Positions 55,311 through 62,842 of a DNA stretch of 64,000 bases are shown piece by piece (the stretch's first letter is position 1; every line of letters begins with the position of its first letter). The notes under the pieces are model-generated. The model did no database searches and was not told where the DNA came from. It saw nothing but the letters and a program-made list of their open reading frames with translations. The stretch is from Bacteroidales bacterium UBA5197. Its GTDB lineage: Bacteria; Bacteroidota; Bacteroidia; Bacteroidales; Lentimicrobiaceae. The stretch lies in the NCBI GenBank assembly GCA_002412885.1, contig DHVX01000025.1:1-64000 (forward strand), given 5' to 3'. Made by a program: the position numbers and the translations under genes.

Positions 55311-55318
55311 TACTTTTG
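55311..55318 (+). promoter_or_regulatory. -7 box TACTTTTG for ispH
   Basis: An exact TAnnTTTG match; only CAGT separates it from the ispH ATG, implying a leaderless transcript. Confidence 0.65.
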
Positions 55319-55322
55319 CAGT

Positions 55323-56219
55323 ATGAATTCCACAATTCCCATCATTGAGATTGATCCTTCTGCAGGCTTCTGTTCCGGGGTGAATCGTGCCATCCGGTTT
55401 GCTGAAGAAAACCTTCAGTACCTTGATTCCTTGAGTTGTATTGGGAATCTGGTTCACAATGAAGCTGAGCTGAAAAGGCTAAAAAGCCTGGGAATGAATT
55501 TTATAGAGCATGAAGATATTGGCCCTGAAACGAAAAATGTTTTTATCCGGGCTCACGGAGAACCTCCCGAAACTTATAAAAAGCTTGAAAGCAGCGAAAA
55601 TCACATTGTAGATGCTACCTGTCCCGTTGTGCTTCGGCTTCAACGCAAGGTAAAAGAAAGCAGCCGGATTTTTCATGAAAATGGGAAAGGAAAAGTTATA
55701 ATCTTTGGCAAGCCGGGTCATCCTGAAATTATCGGACTGCTGGGGCAAACATACGGCAATGCAATTCTGGTTAAAAATATTGATGAAGCACATCAACTCG
55801 ATTTCAGCTTGCCAATGGCTATTTTTGCGCAGACAACTGCAAATGAAGATGAGTACAATTTATTGTGCCGGTTTATCAGCGAGCAATCGTTTCTGAAAAC
55901 CGGATCGCACGGGAATGTTGAGATTTTTCAGAGCATCTGTCGTCAGATGAGTCAACGAGTACCCACATTACGCGGGTTTGCAAAAAGCCACGATATCATT
56001 ATCTTTGTAAGTGGTTCAGAAAGCTCAAACGGTAAATACCTTGCCGGGATTTCCCGGGAGATCAATCCCCGCACATATGTTGTGAAAGACATCACTGAAA
56101 TAGGAGACTGGTTTCAAATTACTGATCGTATCGGGATTTCAGGTGCTACATCAACCCCTTTGTGGCTGATGCAGTCGGTGGCTGATTATATTAAAAGTTC
56201 ATTTGAACAGAAACAATAA
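55323..56219 (+). CDS. ispH: 4-hydroxy-3-methylbut-2-enyl diphosphate reductase
   Basis: A 298-residue iron-sulfur enzyme, the last step of the non-mevalonate isoprenoid pathway (makes IPP and DMAPP). Cluster ligands are Cys17 (AGFCSGVNRAI), Cys100 (VDATCPVV) and Cys206 (FQSICRQMSQR). Also RAHGEPP, GQTYGNAILV and GATSTPLWLMQSV. The start cannot be moved much downstream because the Cys17 motif follows at once, so the -7 box 4 nt before it implies a leaderless mRNA. recF follows after 2 nt. Confidence 0.96.
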   Translation: MNSTIPIIEIDPSAGFCSGVNRAIRFAEENLQYLDSLSCIGNLVHNEAELKRLKSLGMNFIEHEDIGPETKNVFIRAHGEPPETYKKLESSENHIVDATCPVVLRLQRKVKESSRIFHENGKGKVIIFGKPGHPEIIGLLGQTYGNAILVKNIDEAHQLDFSLPMAIFAQTTANEDEYNLLCRFISEQSFLKTGSHGNVEIFQSICRQMSQRVPTLRGFAKSHDIIIFVSGSESSNGKYLAGISREINPRTYVVKDITEIGDWFQITDRIGISGATSTPLWLMQSVADYIKSSFEQKQ

Positions 56220-56221
56220 AC

Positions 56222-57328
56222 ATGTACCTCAGAAAACTAACCTTATTTAATTTTAAAAACTACAGCGAAGCTTCGCTGATGTTTTCTGAGAAGATAAATT
56301 GCTTCACAGGTCGCAATGGTGTTGGCAAAACCAATTTACTGGATGCCATTCACTACCTTTCATTTACTAAAAGTTATTTCAATCTGATTGATAGTCAGAA
56401 TATAAGGCATGGCGAGGAGTTTTTTGCCATACACGGTCAGTTTGAAAGAAACGGCAGCGGAAGCAGTGAAGTAAGTTGTATTCAGCGCCGGAATCAGAAG
56501 AAGCAGTTCAGGATCAATTCCAAAGATTATGAACGGATGGCCGATCATATCGGTGAGTTTCCGCTGGTAATGGTTTCACCTTACGACAGAGATCTGATCA
56601 ACGAAGGCAGCGAACTAAGACGAAAATATATCGATTCTGTAATTTCTCAGTTTGACCGTAATTATCTGGAAGACCTGATAACCTACAACAAATGTCTGGC
56701 TCAACGGAATGCTCTTCTGAAAGATTTTGCCGAAAAGCGCTATTTTGATTCCACCGCCCTTGAAATCTGGGATGAGCAGATGTTTGGACCGGCAGCCCGC
56801 ATTTCGGCCCGGCGGATTGTATTTTTACAAGGCTTTCTTCCGGTGTTTAAAAAATACTTCGATTTTATAAGTATCGGCAGAGATGAAGTTGATATAATTT
56901 ATTACACCGATCTGAGTACAGCAGACTTCCGTGAACTTCTGAAGGTTAATCTGCAACGCGATCTTGCAGCCAGATATACCACAGCAGGGGTTCACAAAGA
57001 TGATCTGGAGTTTACCATCGGCGGATATCCGGTTAAAAAATTTGGTTCTCAGGGCCAGCAAAAATCGTTTGTACTTGCTGTTAAACTGGCACAGTTTGAT
57101 TATACCCAAAACATTAAAAATTACAAACCCATACTTTTACTCGACGATATTTTCGATAAACTTGATGGTGAAAGGGTTTCTCAATTGGTTAATCTGGTGG
57201 GCGATAATAGTTTCGGTCAGGTTTTTATCACCGATACCCAACCCGAAAGAGTCAATAAAATATTTGAGTCTGCCAGCATCGATCATCGTATCTTTGAAGT
57301 GAGTGAAGGAAAAGCAATACTGGTTTAA
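56222..57328 (+). CDS. recF: DNA replication and repair protein RecF
   Basis: A 368-residue SMC-like ATPase that helps load RecA at gaps. Walker A is GRNGVGKTN (30-38), the ABC signature region reads GSQGQQKSFVLAVKLAQ, and the Walker B is PILLLDDIFDKLD. MYLRKLTLFNFKNYSEA is the standard RecF opening. It starts 2 nt after ispH, so the two are co-transcribed. dnaA and dnaN are not nearby, unlike in many bacteria. Confidence 0.95.
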   Translation: MYLRKLTLFNFKNYSEASLMFSEKINCFTGRNGVGKTNLLDAIHYLSFTKSYFNLIDSQNIRHGEEFFAIHGQFERNGSGSSEVSCIQRRNQKKQFRINSKDYERMADHIGEFPLVMVSPYDRDLINEGSELRRKYIDSVISQFDRNYLEDLITYNKCLAQRNALLKDFAEKRYFDSTALEIWDEQMFGPAARISARRIVFLQGFLPVFKKYFDFISIGRDEVDIIYYTDLSTADFRELLKVNLQRDLAARYTTAGVHKDDLEFTIGGYPVKKFGSQGQQKSFVLAVKLAQFDYTQNIKNYKPILLLDDIFDKLDGERVSQLVNLVGDNSFGQVFITDTQPERVNKIFESASIDHRIFEVSEGKAILV

Positions 57329-57433
57329 AATTGAAAATATGAACTGGTTTTGATACCAATTCCGGCCTGATCCTATGAATGCAACGAATACAATTCAACT
57401 GTCTATCACATTCCCCCAAAAGCAAACCCTGTA

Positions 57434-57730
57434 ATGGCAAAACGAACCACCAACAACCAATCGATCAGAGATGTAATAGAAGAACTGATCAATACCTACC
57501 GGATCAGCGATAAGCTGAATCAGGCAAGGGTTATAGGATTGTGGGATAGTGTGGTAGGGAAAATGATTGCCAGAGATACCACTCATCTTTATATCAAACA
57601 CCGGACTTTATATGTAAAACTTAATTCTCCCGCATTGCGCGAAGAATTGGGTTTTGCCCGCACAAAACTGATAAAATCGCTCAATAAAGCTGCCGGTGCT
57701 GAGGTAATTGAAGATATTGCCTTTGTATGA
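57434..57730 (+). CDS. DUF721 (DciA-like) protein
   Basis: A 98-residue protein with the DUF721 pattern (IRDVIEELINTYRISDKLNQARVIGLWDSVVGKMIARDTTHLYI, given in pieces: LINTYRISDKL, VIGLWDSVVG, and TLYVKLNSPALREELGFAR). In other bacteria DciA loads the replicative helicase; Bacteroidetes DUF721 proteins are shorter KH-like versions and their role is not settled. It follows recF by about 105 nt on the same strand and converges with the GT-C-like gene 25 bp on. Confidence 0.85.
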   Translation: MAKRTTNNQSIRDVIEELINTYRISDKLNQARVIGLWDSVVGKMIARDTTHLYIKHRTLYVKLNSPALREELGFARTKLIKSLNKAAGAEVIEDIAFV

Positions 57731-57755
57731 TGAGTTAACCCTGTTTCTGAAAAGT

Positions 57756-59573
57756 TTACCAGATTCCGATTCCATTAAATCCCTTTATGCTGACATAGAA
57801 ATCATCGAGCAGTATTTCTTTTCGGGACTTATTCCAGATAAAAATTTTCATTTCGCCTTGCGCAGGAATAAATGGCAGTTCAAATTCATGTTTGAAATCT
57901 GACCAGACACCAGCATTAAAATTATCGGAAGATTCCAATACAAAACTTGAATAATAAATGGGTTTCCCGTTTTCGATGATTGTACAAACCACTAAAGTAT
58001 TTCCTTCGCGCATTGCTACTAGGGCATTTATATTAAGTTGTGCAATGAAAACATCACCTTCAATTATTTTTTTGAGCGGCGCATGAAATGCATCTGAATA
58101 TTCGTTTTCAGGGCTGAGTTTATTAACGAATATCCCTGTGTTTGCCAATTCACTCCTGAAAATAAGCTTTCCGGGTTTCAGATACTCCTCAGTTTTTTCA
58201 TAACCGGTGTGCCAATCAAAACTGCTCTGTTTAAAAGGAATAAGTTTTTGTTTGACAGCATATTGATGGTATGTGTCCCATGAATCAGGGTTCAGGTAAC
58301 ATTTTTGGTAAGCAAGCGAGAATCGTACATTAAAATAAATCAGATATAAGAAAAGCGGAACAAAGAGGGAAATAAGTAATTTTTTACGGTTAGAGATTAT
58401 AAACTCCAACACAGCAGCCAGCGGGATGGCCATAAGTGCATAATATTCTACAAATGTCCGGTGCCCGAATCCGCAGCCAAATGACGGCATGTGCCATGAA
58501 GATGTCAGATATAAATGGATGAGAATAATTCCCACTACAAGCCATTGGTTCTGCTGCCGTTTCAGCAACATAAATATAGTACCTGCAAAAATCACCAGAA
58601 CTGCCGGCGTATATGGAATCAGTCCGTTTTCAGGAGAGAAAAGTACTTTTATAATCTGTGGATTATTCCAGTTTGAGAATCCCTCATTGGCATATGAATA
58701 GTGAATGAACTGTCCCCACAGGAAATGCCAGTAAACCAATTGCGGAGAAATTACAATGAGAGTTACTGATATGATTATCAGAAGATTAATCGGCTTAAAT
58801 AAAAATTGTAATCTTTGTTTTAATTGAGAGATTGAAGTTAGATCGAGAAACAGAATGACAGGTAAAAAAATGATATTACTGGGCCGTATCAGAATAATCA
58901 AAGCGGCAATTACAACAGTTAAAATAAGAAACTTACGTTCAGGTTTTTGCCAGAGTTTGTCGGTTAAAGTCAGCAGAAAAGAGAAAAGTGCAAAAGAATA
59001 AACATGCGAAAGAAGTGGTTCCCTGAGGGTGTAATAAAACAGATTGGTGGCAGAAAAAATCAGCAACAAGGTAATTGCAGATGTTATGGAACTATATCTT
59101 TTTCTCAGAAAAAACCATAAAGACAACAATCCGGCAAGGAGGTAAAAAACTGAGGCTGAATAAGTAAAGTTGAAATAGGCTGGAGAAAAACCATCGGCAT
59201 TTCCCCCTGAAGCGCGCTGATAAAGATGCGTTGCCAGAAAAAACGGACTAGTAACAATTGCAACACTACAGGTGTATTTATTGACCATTTTTCCATTGAC
59301 AAACCCAAACCCATTTCCAAGCTTAAAATCTATGCTGTCGGGATATGCTTCCTGATGAAATCCGTAAATAAATGTTGCCGGGAGGTAAATGTAATATCCT
59401 GATTTGTCAGAATATATCTCTGATTGCCAGTGACCTGACTCATAATCATTCAGGCTTCCGGCAAACCTGACAAGTAGAATATAAATGAGAATCAGACTAA
59501 AAAACAGAAGAACTGTCCGCTGATATTTCCGGAAAAAGCGCTCAAAGCTAAATTTCTGGGTTGAGTTGGACAA
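57756..59573 (-). CDS. multi-span membrane protein, GT-C glycosyltransferase-like
   Basis: A 605-residue integral membrane protein with about 10-12 predicted helices up to residue ~445 and a soluble C-terminal part of ~150 residues. The first loop after helix 1 is DYESGHWQSEIYSDKSGYYIYLPATF, with acidic residues where GT-C mannosyl/arabinosyl-like transferases hold the catalytic Asp. Helix pattern and C-terminal beta-rich domain are consistent with that fold. I cannot assign donor, acceptor or pathway. It may act on lipid-linked sugars in the envelope. Confidence 0.65.
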   Translation of the reverse strand: MSNSTQKFSFERFFRKYQRTVLLFFSLILIYILLVRFAGSLNDYESGHWQSEIYSDKSGYYIYLPATFIYGFHQEAYPDSIDFKLGNGFGFVNGKMVNKYTCSVAIVTSPFFLATHLYQRASGGNADGFSPAYFNFTYSASVFYLLAGLLSLWFFLRKRYSSITSAITLLLIFSATNLFYYTLREPLLSHVYSFALFSFLLTLTDKLWQKPERKFLILTVVIAALIILIRPSNIIFLPVILFLDLTSISQLKQRLQFLFKPINLLIIISVTLIVISPQLVYWHFLWGQFIHYSYANEGFSNWNNPQIIKVLFSPENGLIPYTPAVLVIFAGTIFMLLKRQQNQWLVVGIILIHLYLTSSWHMPSFGCGFGHRTFVEYYALMAIPLAAVLEFIISNRKKLLISLFVPLFLYLIYFNVRFSLAYQKCYLNPDSWDTYHQYAVKQKLIPFKQSSFDWHTGYEKTEEYLKPGKLIFRSELANTGIFVNKLSPENEYSDAFHAPLKKIIEGDVFIAQLNINALVAMREGNTLVVCTIIENGKPIYYSSFVLESSDNFNAGVWSDFKHEFELPFIPAQGEMKIFIWNKSRKEILLDDFYVSIKGFNGIGIW

Positions 59574-59629
59574 TCTGTTGTTTTGTTGGAGATTAAATTT
59601 CCCGTTCAGGTTACTAACCCGATTAATGT

Positions 59630-60241
59630 TTATCTGATGTTACAGAGCAGCAGCTTTTTATCCCCGATAAATGCTTCCAATTTGTCACCGATCTTTACAG
59701 GTCCAACCCCGGCAGGTGTTCCGGTGAAAATGTAGTCGCCTTGTTTGAGCGTTACAAATCTTGAAACGTATGCTATAATGGTATCAAACGAAAAGATCAT
59801 ATCACGGGAATTGCCTTTTTGTACCACTTCACCGTTTTTGTATAATCCAAAGTTTATGTCGTTAAGGTCGGCAAAAGATCCGAGGGGAATAAAATTACTC
59901 ACAGGAGCTGAAAAGTCAAATGCTTTGGCTATTTCCCAGGGCAAGCCTTTTTCTTTGGCTTTTTGCTGAAGGTCGCGGGCGGTAAAATCAATTCCAACGC
60001 CAATCCCATCATAATATGTACTTGCAAATTTTTCCTGAATATTCCGGCCTACTTTATTGATGTGAAGTACAAGTTCAGCTTCGTAATGAATGTCATTTGA
60101 AAACTCAGGGTAAAAAAATGGCTGATTGTTGCGCAATTGAGCTGATTCAGGTTTCATAAAGAACACGGGCTCAGCAGGAACGGGATTATTAAGTTCCTTT
60201 GCATGTTCGGTGTAATTTCTGCCTATGCAAATGATTTTCAT
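59630..60241 (-). CDS. fumarylacetoacetate hydrolase-family protein
   Basis: A 203-residue enzyme of the short YcgM-like branch. The family signature is visible: the FMKPESAQL loop, the metal-binding HYEAELVLHI (Glu ligands), GIGVGIDFTARDLQ, KAFDFSAPV and GDYIFTGTPAGVGPV. Such proteins cleave carbon-carbon bonds or decarboxylate acylpyruvates and oxaloacetate. The exact substrate is unclear. Single gene; the following 277 bp hold an interspersed repeat. Confidence 0.92.
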   Translation of the reverse strand: MKIICIGRNYTEHAKELNNPVPAEPVFFMKPESAQLRNNQPFFYPEFSNDIHYEAELVLHINKVGRNIQEKFASTYYDGIGVGIDFTARDLQQKAKEKGLPWEIAKAFDFSAPVSNFIPLGSFADLNDINFGLYKNGEVVQKGNSRDMIFSFDTIIAYVSRFVTLKQGDYIFTGTPAGVGPVKIGDKLEAFIGDKKLLLCNIR

Positions 60242-60311
60242 GCGTTGAAAATTGCTTTTAATGGAAAAAAATATTGATAATCACTATTGTCCGGTGAAAA
60301 TCGAAAATTTC

Positions 60312-60398
60312 TTTGCCACCAAATCTCCAAAACTCCAAATTACACAAAATTATTAATTATATTGGTGAATTTTGGTGATTTCGTGTTTTGGTGGCAAA
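60312..60398. repeat. 87-bp imperfect palindrome, intergenic repeat
   Basis: TTTGCCACCAAA (60312-60323) and TTTGGTGGCAAA (60387-60398) are perfect inverted repeats. The interior is also partly self-complementary (CTCCAAATTACACAAAATTATTAA against TAATTATATTGGTGAATTTTGG). Similar 'TTTGCCACxAA...' elements occur between genes in many Bacteroidetes. No transposase is nearby. It sits between the FAH gene and the DnaQ exonuclease gene, which are both on the minus strand. Confidence 0.6.
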
Positions 60399-60518
60399 TT
60401 TTATAAAGTAAGGTATTGTTCTTAAACTTTTGTCAAAGAGAGTCAATATCAATCATTTGTGATAATATTAGAAACTTTCCCCGGACAACAATGATTGACA
60501 ATTCCCAAATTTACTGAT

Positions 60519-61340
60519 CTAGATCTTCACTGAGCTTTTGTTAAATCCCCTCAGTTTAATTGCTGTAATTACCTTTTTGGTGTAAAGCGGGAAATCAGCT
60601 TTCATCATCCAGTCGTAGTAGGAGGGTTCGTTGTTAAAAACTTCCTCAACGGATTTACCTTTATATTTTCCAAAATTAAAGGCTTCCTGGTTTTTATCGT
60701 TATAGATGATGTGCCCTACCAGATCAGCATTGCGGTTGTGAAACGAAAATTCATGCAGCATACGTACATCGTTAACCACCGGAGTAGATACTTTTCCGTC
60801 TTTGTCGGAATATTCAACACCCTCATAACGTTCAAGTTGTGATAGTAACACTTCATAAGTAGCGCGGGTATCGGCTTCGGCAGAGTGAGCATTGACAATA
60901 TCTTTGTTGCAATAGAATTTGTATGCCGCTTTTAATGTACGGGGTTCCATTTTATGGAAGATATTCTGAACATCAACAAACCTTCTGCCTTTAAGGTCAA
61001 AATCAACCTCAGCCCTTAAAAACTCCTCAACAAGTAGGGGAATGTCGAACTTATTCGAGTTATATCCACCCATGTCGCAATTCGCAAGAAACTGATTGAG
61101 CAAAGGAGCCAACACGGCAAAAGTTGGTTCATCTTTAACGTCAGCATCGGTTATCCCGTGAATGGCTGTAACCTCCGGAGGAATTGGAACACCCGGATTC
61201 ACACGCCTTGTAAGGATTTCTTCTCTTCCGTCAGGGTGAACTTTTATAATGCTGATTTCTACTATCCTGTCAGTTCCCACATTTGTGCCGGTGGTTTCAA
61301 GGTCAAATATTGCTAAGGGTTTGGTAAGATTGAGTTTCAT
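60519..61340 (-). CDS. DnaQ-family 3'-5' exonuclease
   Basis: A 273-residue DEDD exonuclease with start at 61340 (MKLNLTKP; an upstream ATG at 61370 adds ten odd residues). ExoI FDLETTG (residues ~11-17), HGITDADV as in PolC/DnaQ proteins, ExoII region YNSNKFDIPLL and ExoIII HSAEADTRATYEVL (DEDDh) are clear. The C-terminal ~70 residues include a GKYKGKSVEEVF and YYDWMMKADFP segment, a typical tail of such proteins. It may be a proofreading subunit or a repair nuclease; no polymerase gene adjoins it. Confidence 0.92.
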   Translation of the reverse strand: MKLNLTKPLAIFDLETTGTNVGTDRIVEISIIKVHPDGREEILTRRVNPGVPIPPEVTAIHGITDADVKDEPTFAVLAPLLNQFLANCDMGGYNSNKFDIPLLVEEFLRAEVDFDLKGRRFVDVQNIFHKMEPRTLKAAYKFYCNKDIVNAHSAEADTRATYEVLLSQLERYEGVEYSDKDGKVSTPVVNDVRMLHEFSFHNRNADLVGHIIYNDKNQEAFNFGKYKGKSVEEVFNNEPSYYDWMMKADFPLYTKKVITAIKLRGFNKSSVKI

Positions 61341-61353
61341 GAATCTTGTATAA

Positions 61354-61390
61354 ATAAAAAAAAGCATCACAGTTCAACTACTGTGATGCT
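61354..61390 (-). terminator. intrinsic terminator after the E2 gene
   Basis: A perfect 11-bp stem (AGCATCACAGT, 61363-61373, with ACTGTGATGCT, 61380-61390) and a 6-nt loop. On the minus strand it ends in a run of T (61363-61354). It lies 23 nt past the E2 stop. Confidence 0.9.
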
Positions 61391-61413
61391 GCGAATTTAA
61401 CGTTTTTTTAGGT

Positions 61414-62736
61414 TTAGACTGCCCTGTTTGTATCGAAACTTTCGAGAAGTTGCTGCATCCGCTGCAAATACTTTCCTCCGAGAGCTCCATCAACAGTGCG
61501 GTGATCGTATGAAAGCGAGAGAATCATCAGATGCCTGATGGCAATTACATCTCCTTCGGGAGTTTCAAGCACGGCCGGTTTCTTTTTGATAACACCAATG
61601 CCAAGTATCGCTACCTGAGGCTGATTGATGATTGGCGATCCGGTAATGCTTCCGAAAGTTCCCAGATTGGTAATTGTAAAGGTGCCACCTGAAATATCGT
61701 CGGGCTCCAGTTTGTTTGAACGTGCTTTATTTGCAAGTGCGTTAACATCTTTAGCAAGACCAAGCAGGTTTTTCTGATCGGCATTTTTAATTACCGGAAC
61801 AATCAGGTTTCCATTGGGTAAAGCTGCTGCCATCCCAATGTTGATGTTCTTGCGTAGAATAACTTTGTATCCGTCAACAGATGCATTTACGCCAGGAAAA
61901 TCTTTAAGTGCCTGAGCTGCAGCTTCAATAAAGATAGGAGTGAAGGTAATTTTCTCTTTTTCGCGTTTCTGGAAATCGTCTTTCACCTTGTCGCGCCATC
62001 TTACGATGTTTGTCACATCAACTTCGATAAATGAAGTTACGTGTGGTGAAACCTGTGTTGACATCACCATATGATCGGCAATAAGCTTGCGCATACGATC
62101 CATTTCAACAATTTCGTCGCCTGCGCCGGCGGTTACCTGAGGAGCAGGTTTGCTGACTACCGGAGTTGGCGCAGTATCTTTTACAGCAGCAGTTTCAGGG
62201 GCTTTTGAAGCTACGGCAGGAGCTGAAGTGCGGTTTTTCAGATATGACATAAGGTCTTCCTTGGTCACTCTGCCATCTTTGCCGGTTCCGGGAACTTTAT
62301 CAAGTTCAGATTGCGCAATGCCTTCGGTTTTTGCAATATTTTTCACCAGCGGAGAGTAGAATCTGTCCGATGAGCTTTCAACGGCTTCTTCTTTTGCTGA
62401 CTCAGTGGTTTCCGCTTTAACGGCAGGTTTTGAGTCTGCAACAGTTTCTTCTTTGGAATCTGTTTCTGCAACTTCAGCTTCTCCTTCTTCGCCCGGATCA
62501 GTTTCAATAATAGCGATAACCTTTCCAACCGGAATTACATCGCCTTCATTAAAAAGAACCTTGAGTAATTTTCCTTCGACCGGAGAGGGAATTTCAGAAT
62601 CAACTTTATCGGTAGCTATTTCAACGATAGGATCGTCTTCTTCAATGCGGTCGCCCGGATTTTTGAGCCATTTGGTAATGGTAGCTTCAATAATACTTTC
62701 GCCCAGTTTGGGCATTACAACTTCAAATTTTGCCAT
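61414..62736 (-). CDS. 2-oxoacid dehydrogenase E2 (dihydrolipoyl acyltransferase)
   Basis: A 440-residue E2 subunit with a single lipoyl domain (1-80; lipoyl-lysine Lys44 in EIATDKVDSE), a Glu/Ala/Lys/Pro-rich linker, an E3-binding domain (~130-165; SPLVKNIAKTEGI, GRVTKEDLMSYL) and the acyltransferase core ending DHRTVDGALGG with catalytic His412 and Asp416. The single lipoyl domain and layout fit branched-chain or 2-oxoglutarate E2 as well as pyruvate E2, and E1 and E3 genes are not in the window, so the substrate is open. It is a single-gene unit with terminator. Confidence 0.93.
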   Translation of the reverse strand: MAKFEVVMPKLGESIIEATITKWLKNPGDRIEEDDPIVEIATDKVDSEIPSPVEGKLLKVLFNEGDVIPVGKVIAIIETDPGEEGEAEVAETDSKEETVADSKPAVKAETTESAKEEAVESSSDRFYSPLVKNIAKTEGIAQSELDKVPGTGKDGRVTKEDLMSYLKNRTSAPAVASKAPETAAVKDTAPTPVVSKPAPQVTAGAGDEIVEMDRMRKLIADHMVMSTQVSPHVTSFIEVDVTNIVRWRDKVKDDFQKREKEKITFTPIFIEAAAQALKDFPGVNASVDGYKVILRKNINIGMAAALPNGNLIVPVIKNADQKNLLGLAKDVNALANKARSNKLEPDDISGGTFTITNLGTFGSITGSPIINQPQVAILGIGVIKKKPAVLETPEGDVIAIRHLMILSLSYDHRTVDGALGGKYLQRMQQLLESFDTNRAV

Positions 62737-62842
62737 TTTTTATGCTATTTTTAACTTGCAGACCTCTGGCGGGGTACTGCGGATTAGTGTCCATTCGCTG
62801 GCCTATTTAACAATCGGAGGTGAAAAAGGTTTACCAGTATTA

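Larger units (their letters stand above)
54922..55322. repeat. intergenic repeat-like region between porQ and ispH
   Basis: Two near-identical 16-mers, ATCCTTCGACTCTGCT (55008-55023) and ATCCTTCGACTCCGCT (55046-55061), flank a perfect hairpin AATGACA-GAT-TGTCATT (55027-55043). A 14-bp palindrome CCCGCACGTGCGGG lies at 55140-55153 beside GTCACACTGAGT. Such CTTCGACTCCGCTC and TCACACTGAG strings recur between genes in many Bacteroidetes genomes, so this is likely a remnant of an interspersed repeat. No coding region is seen. Confidence 0.6.
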
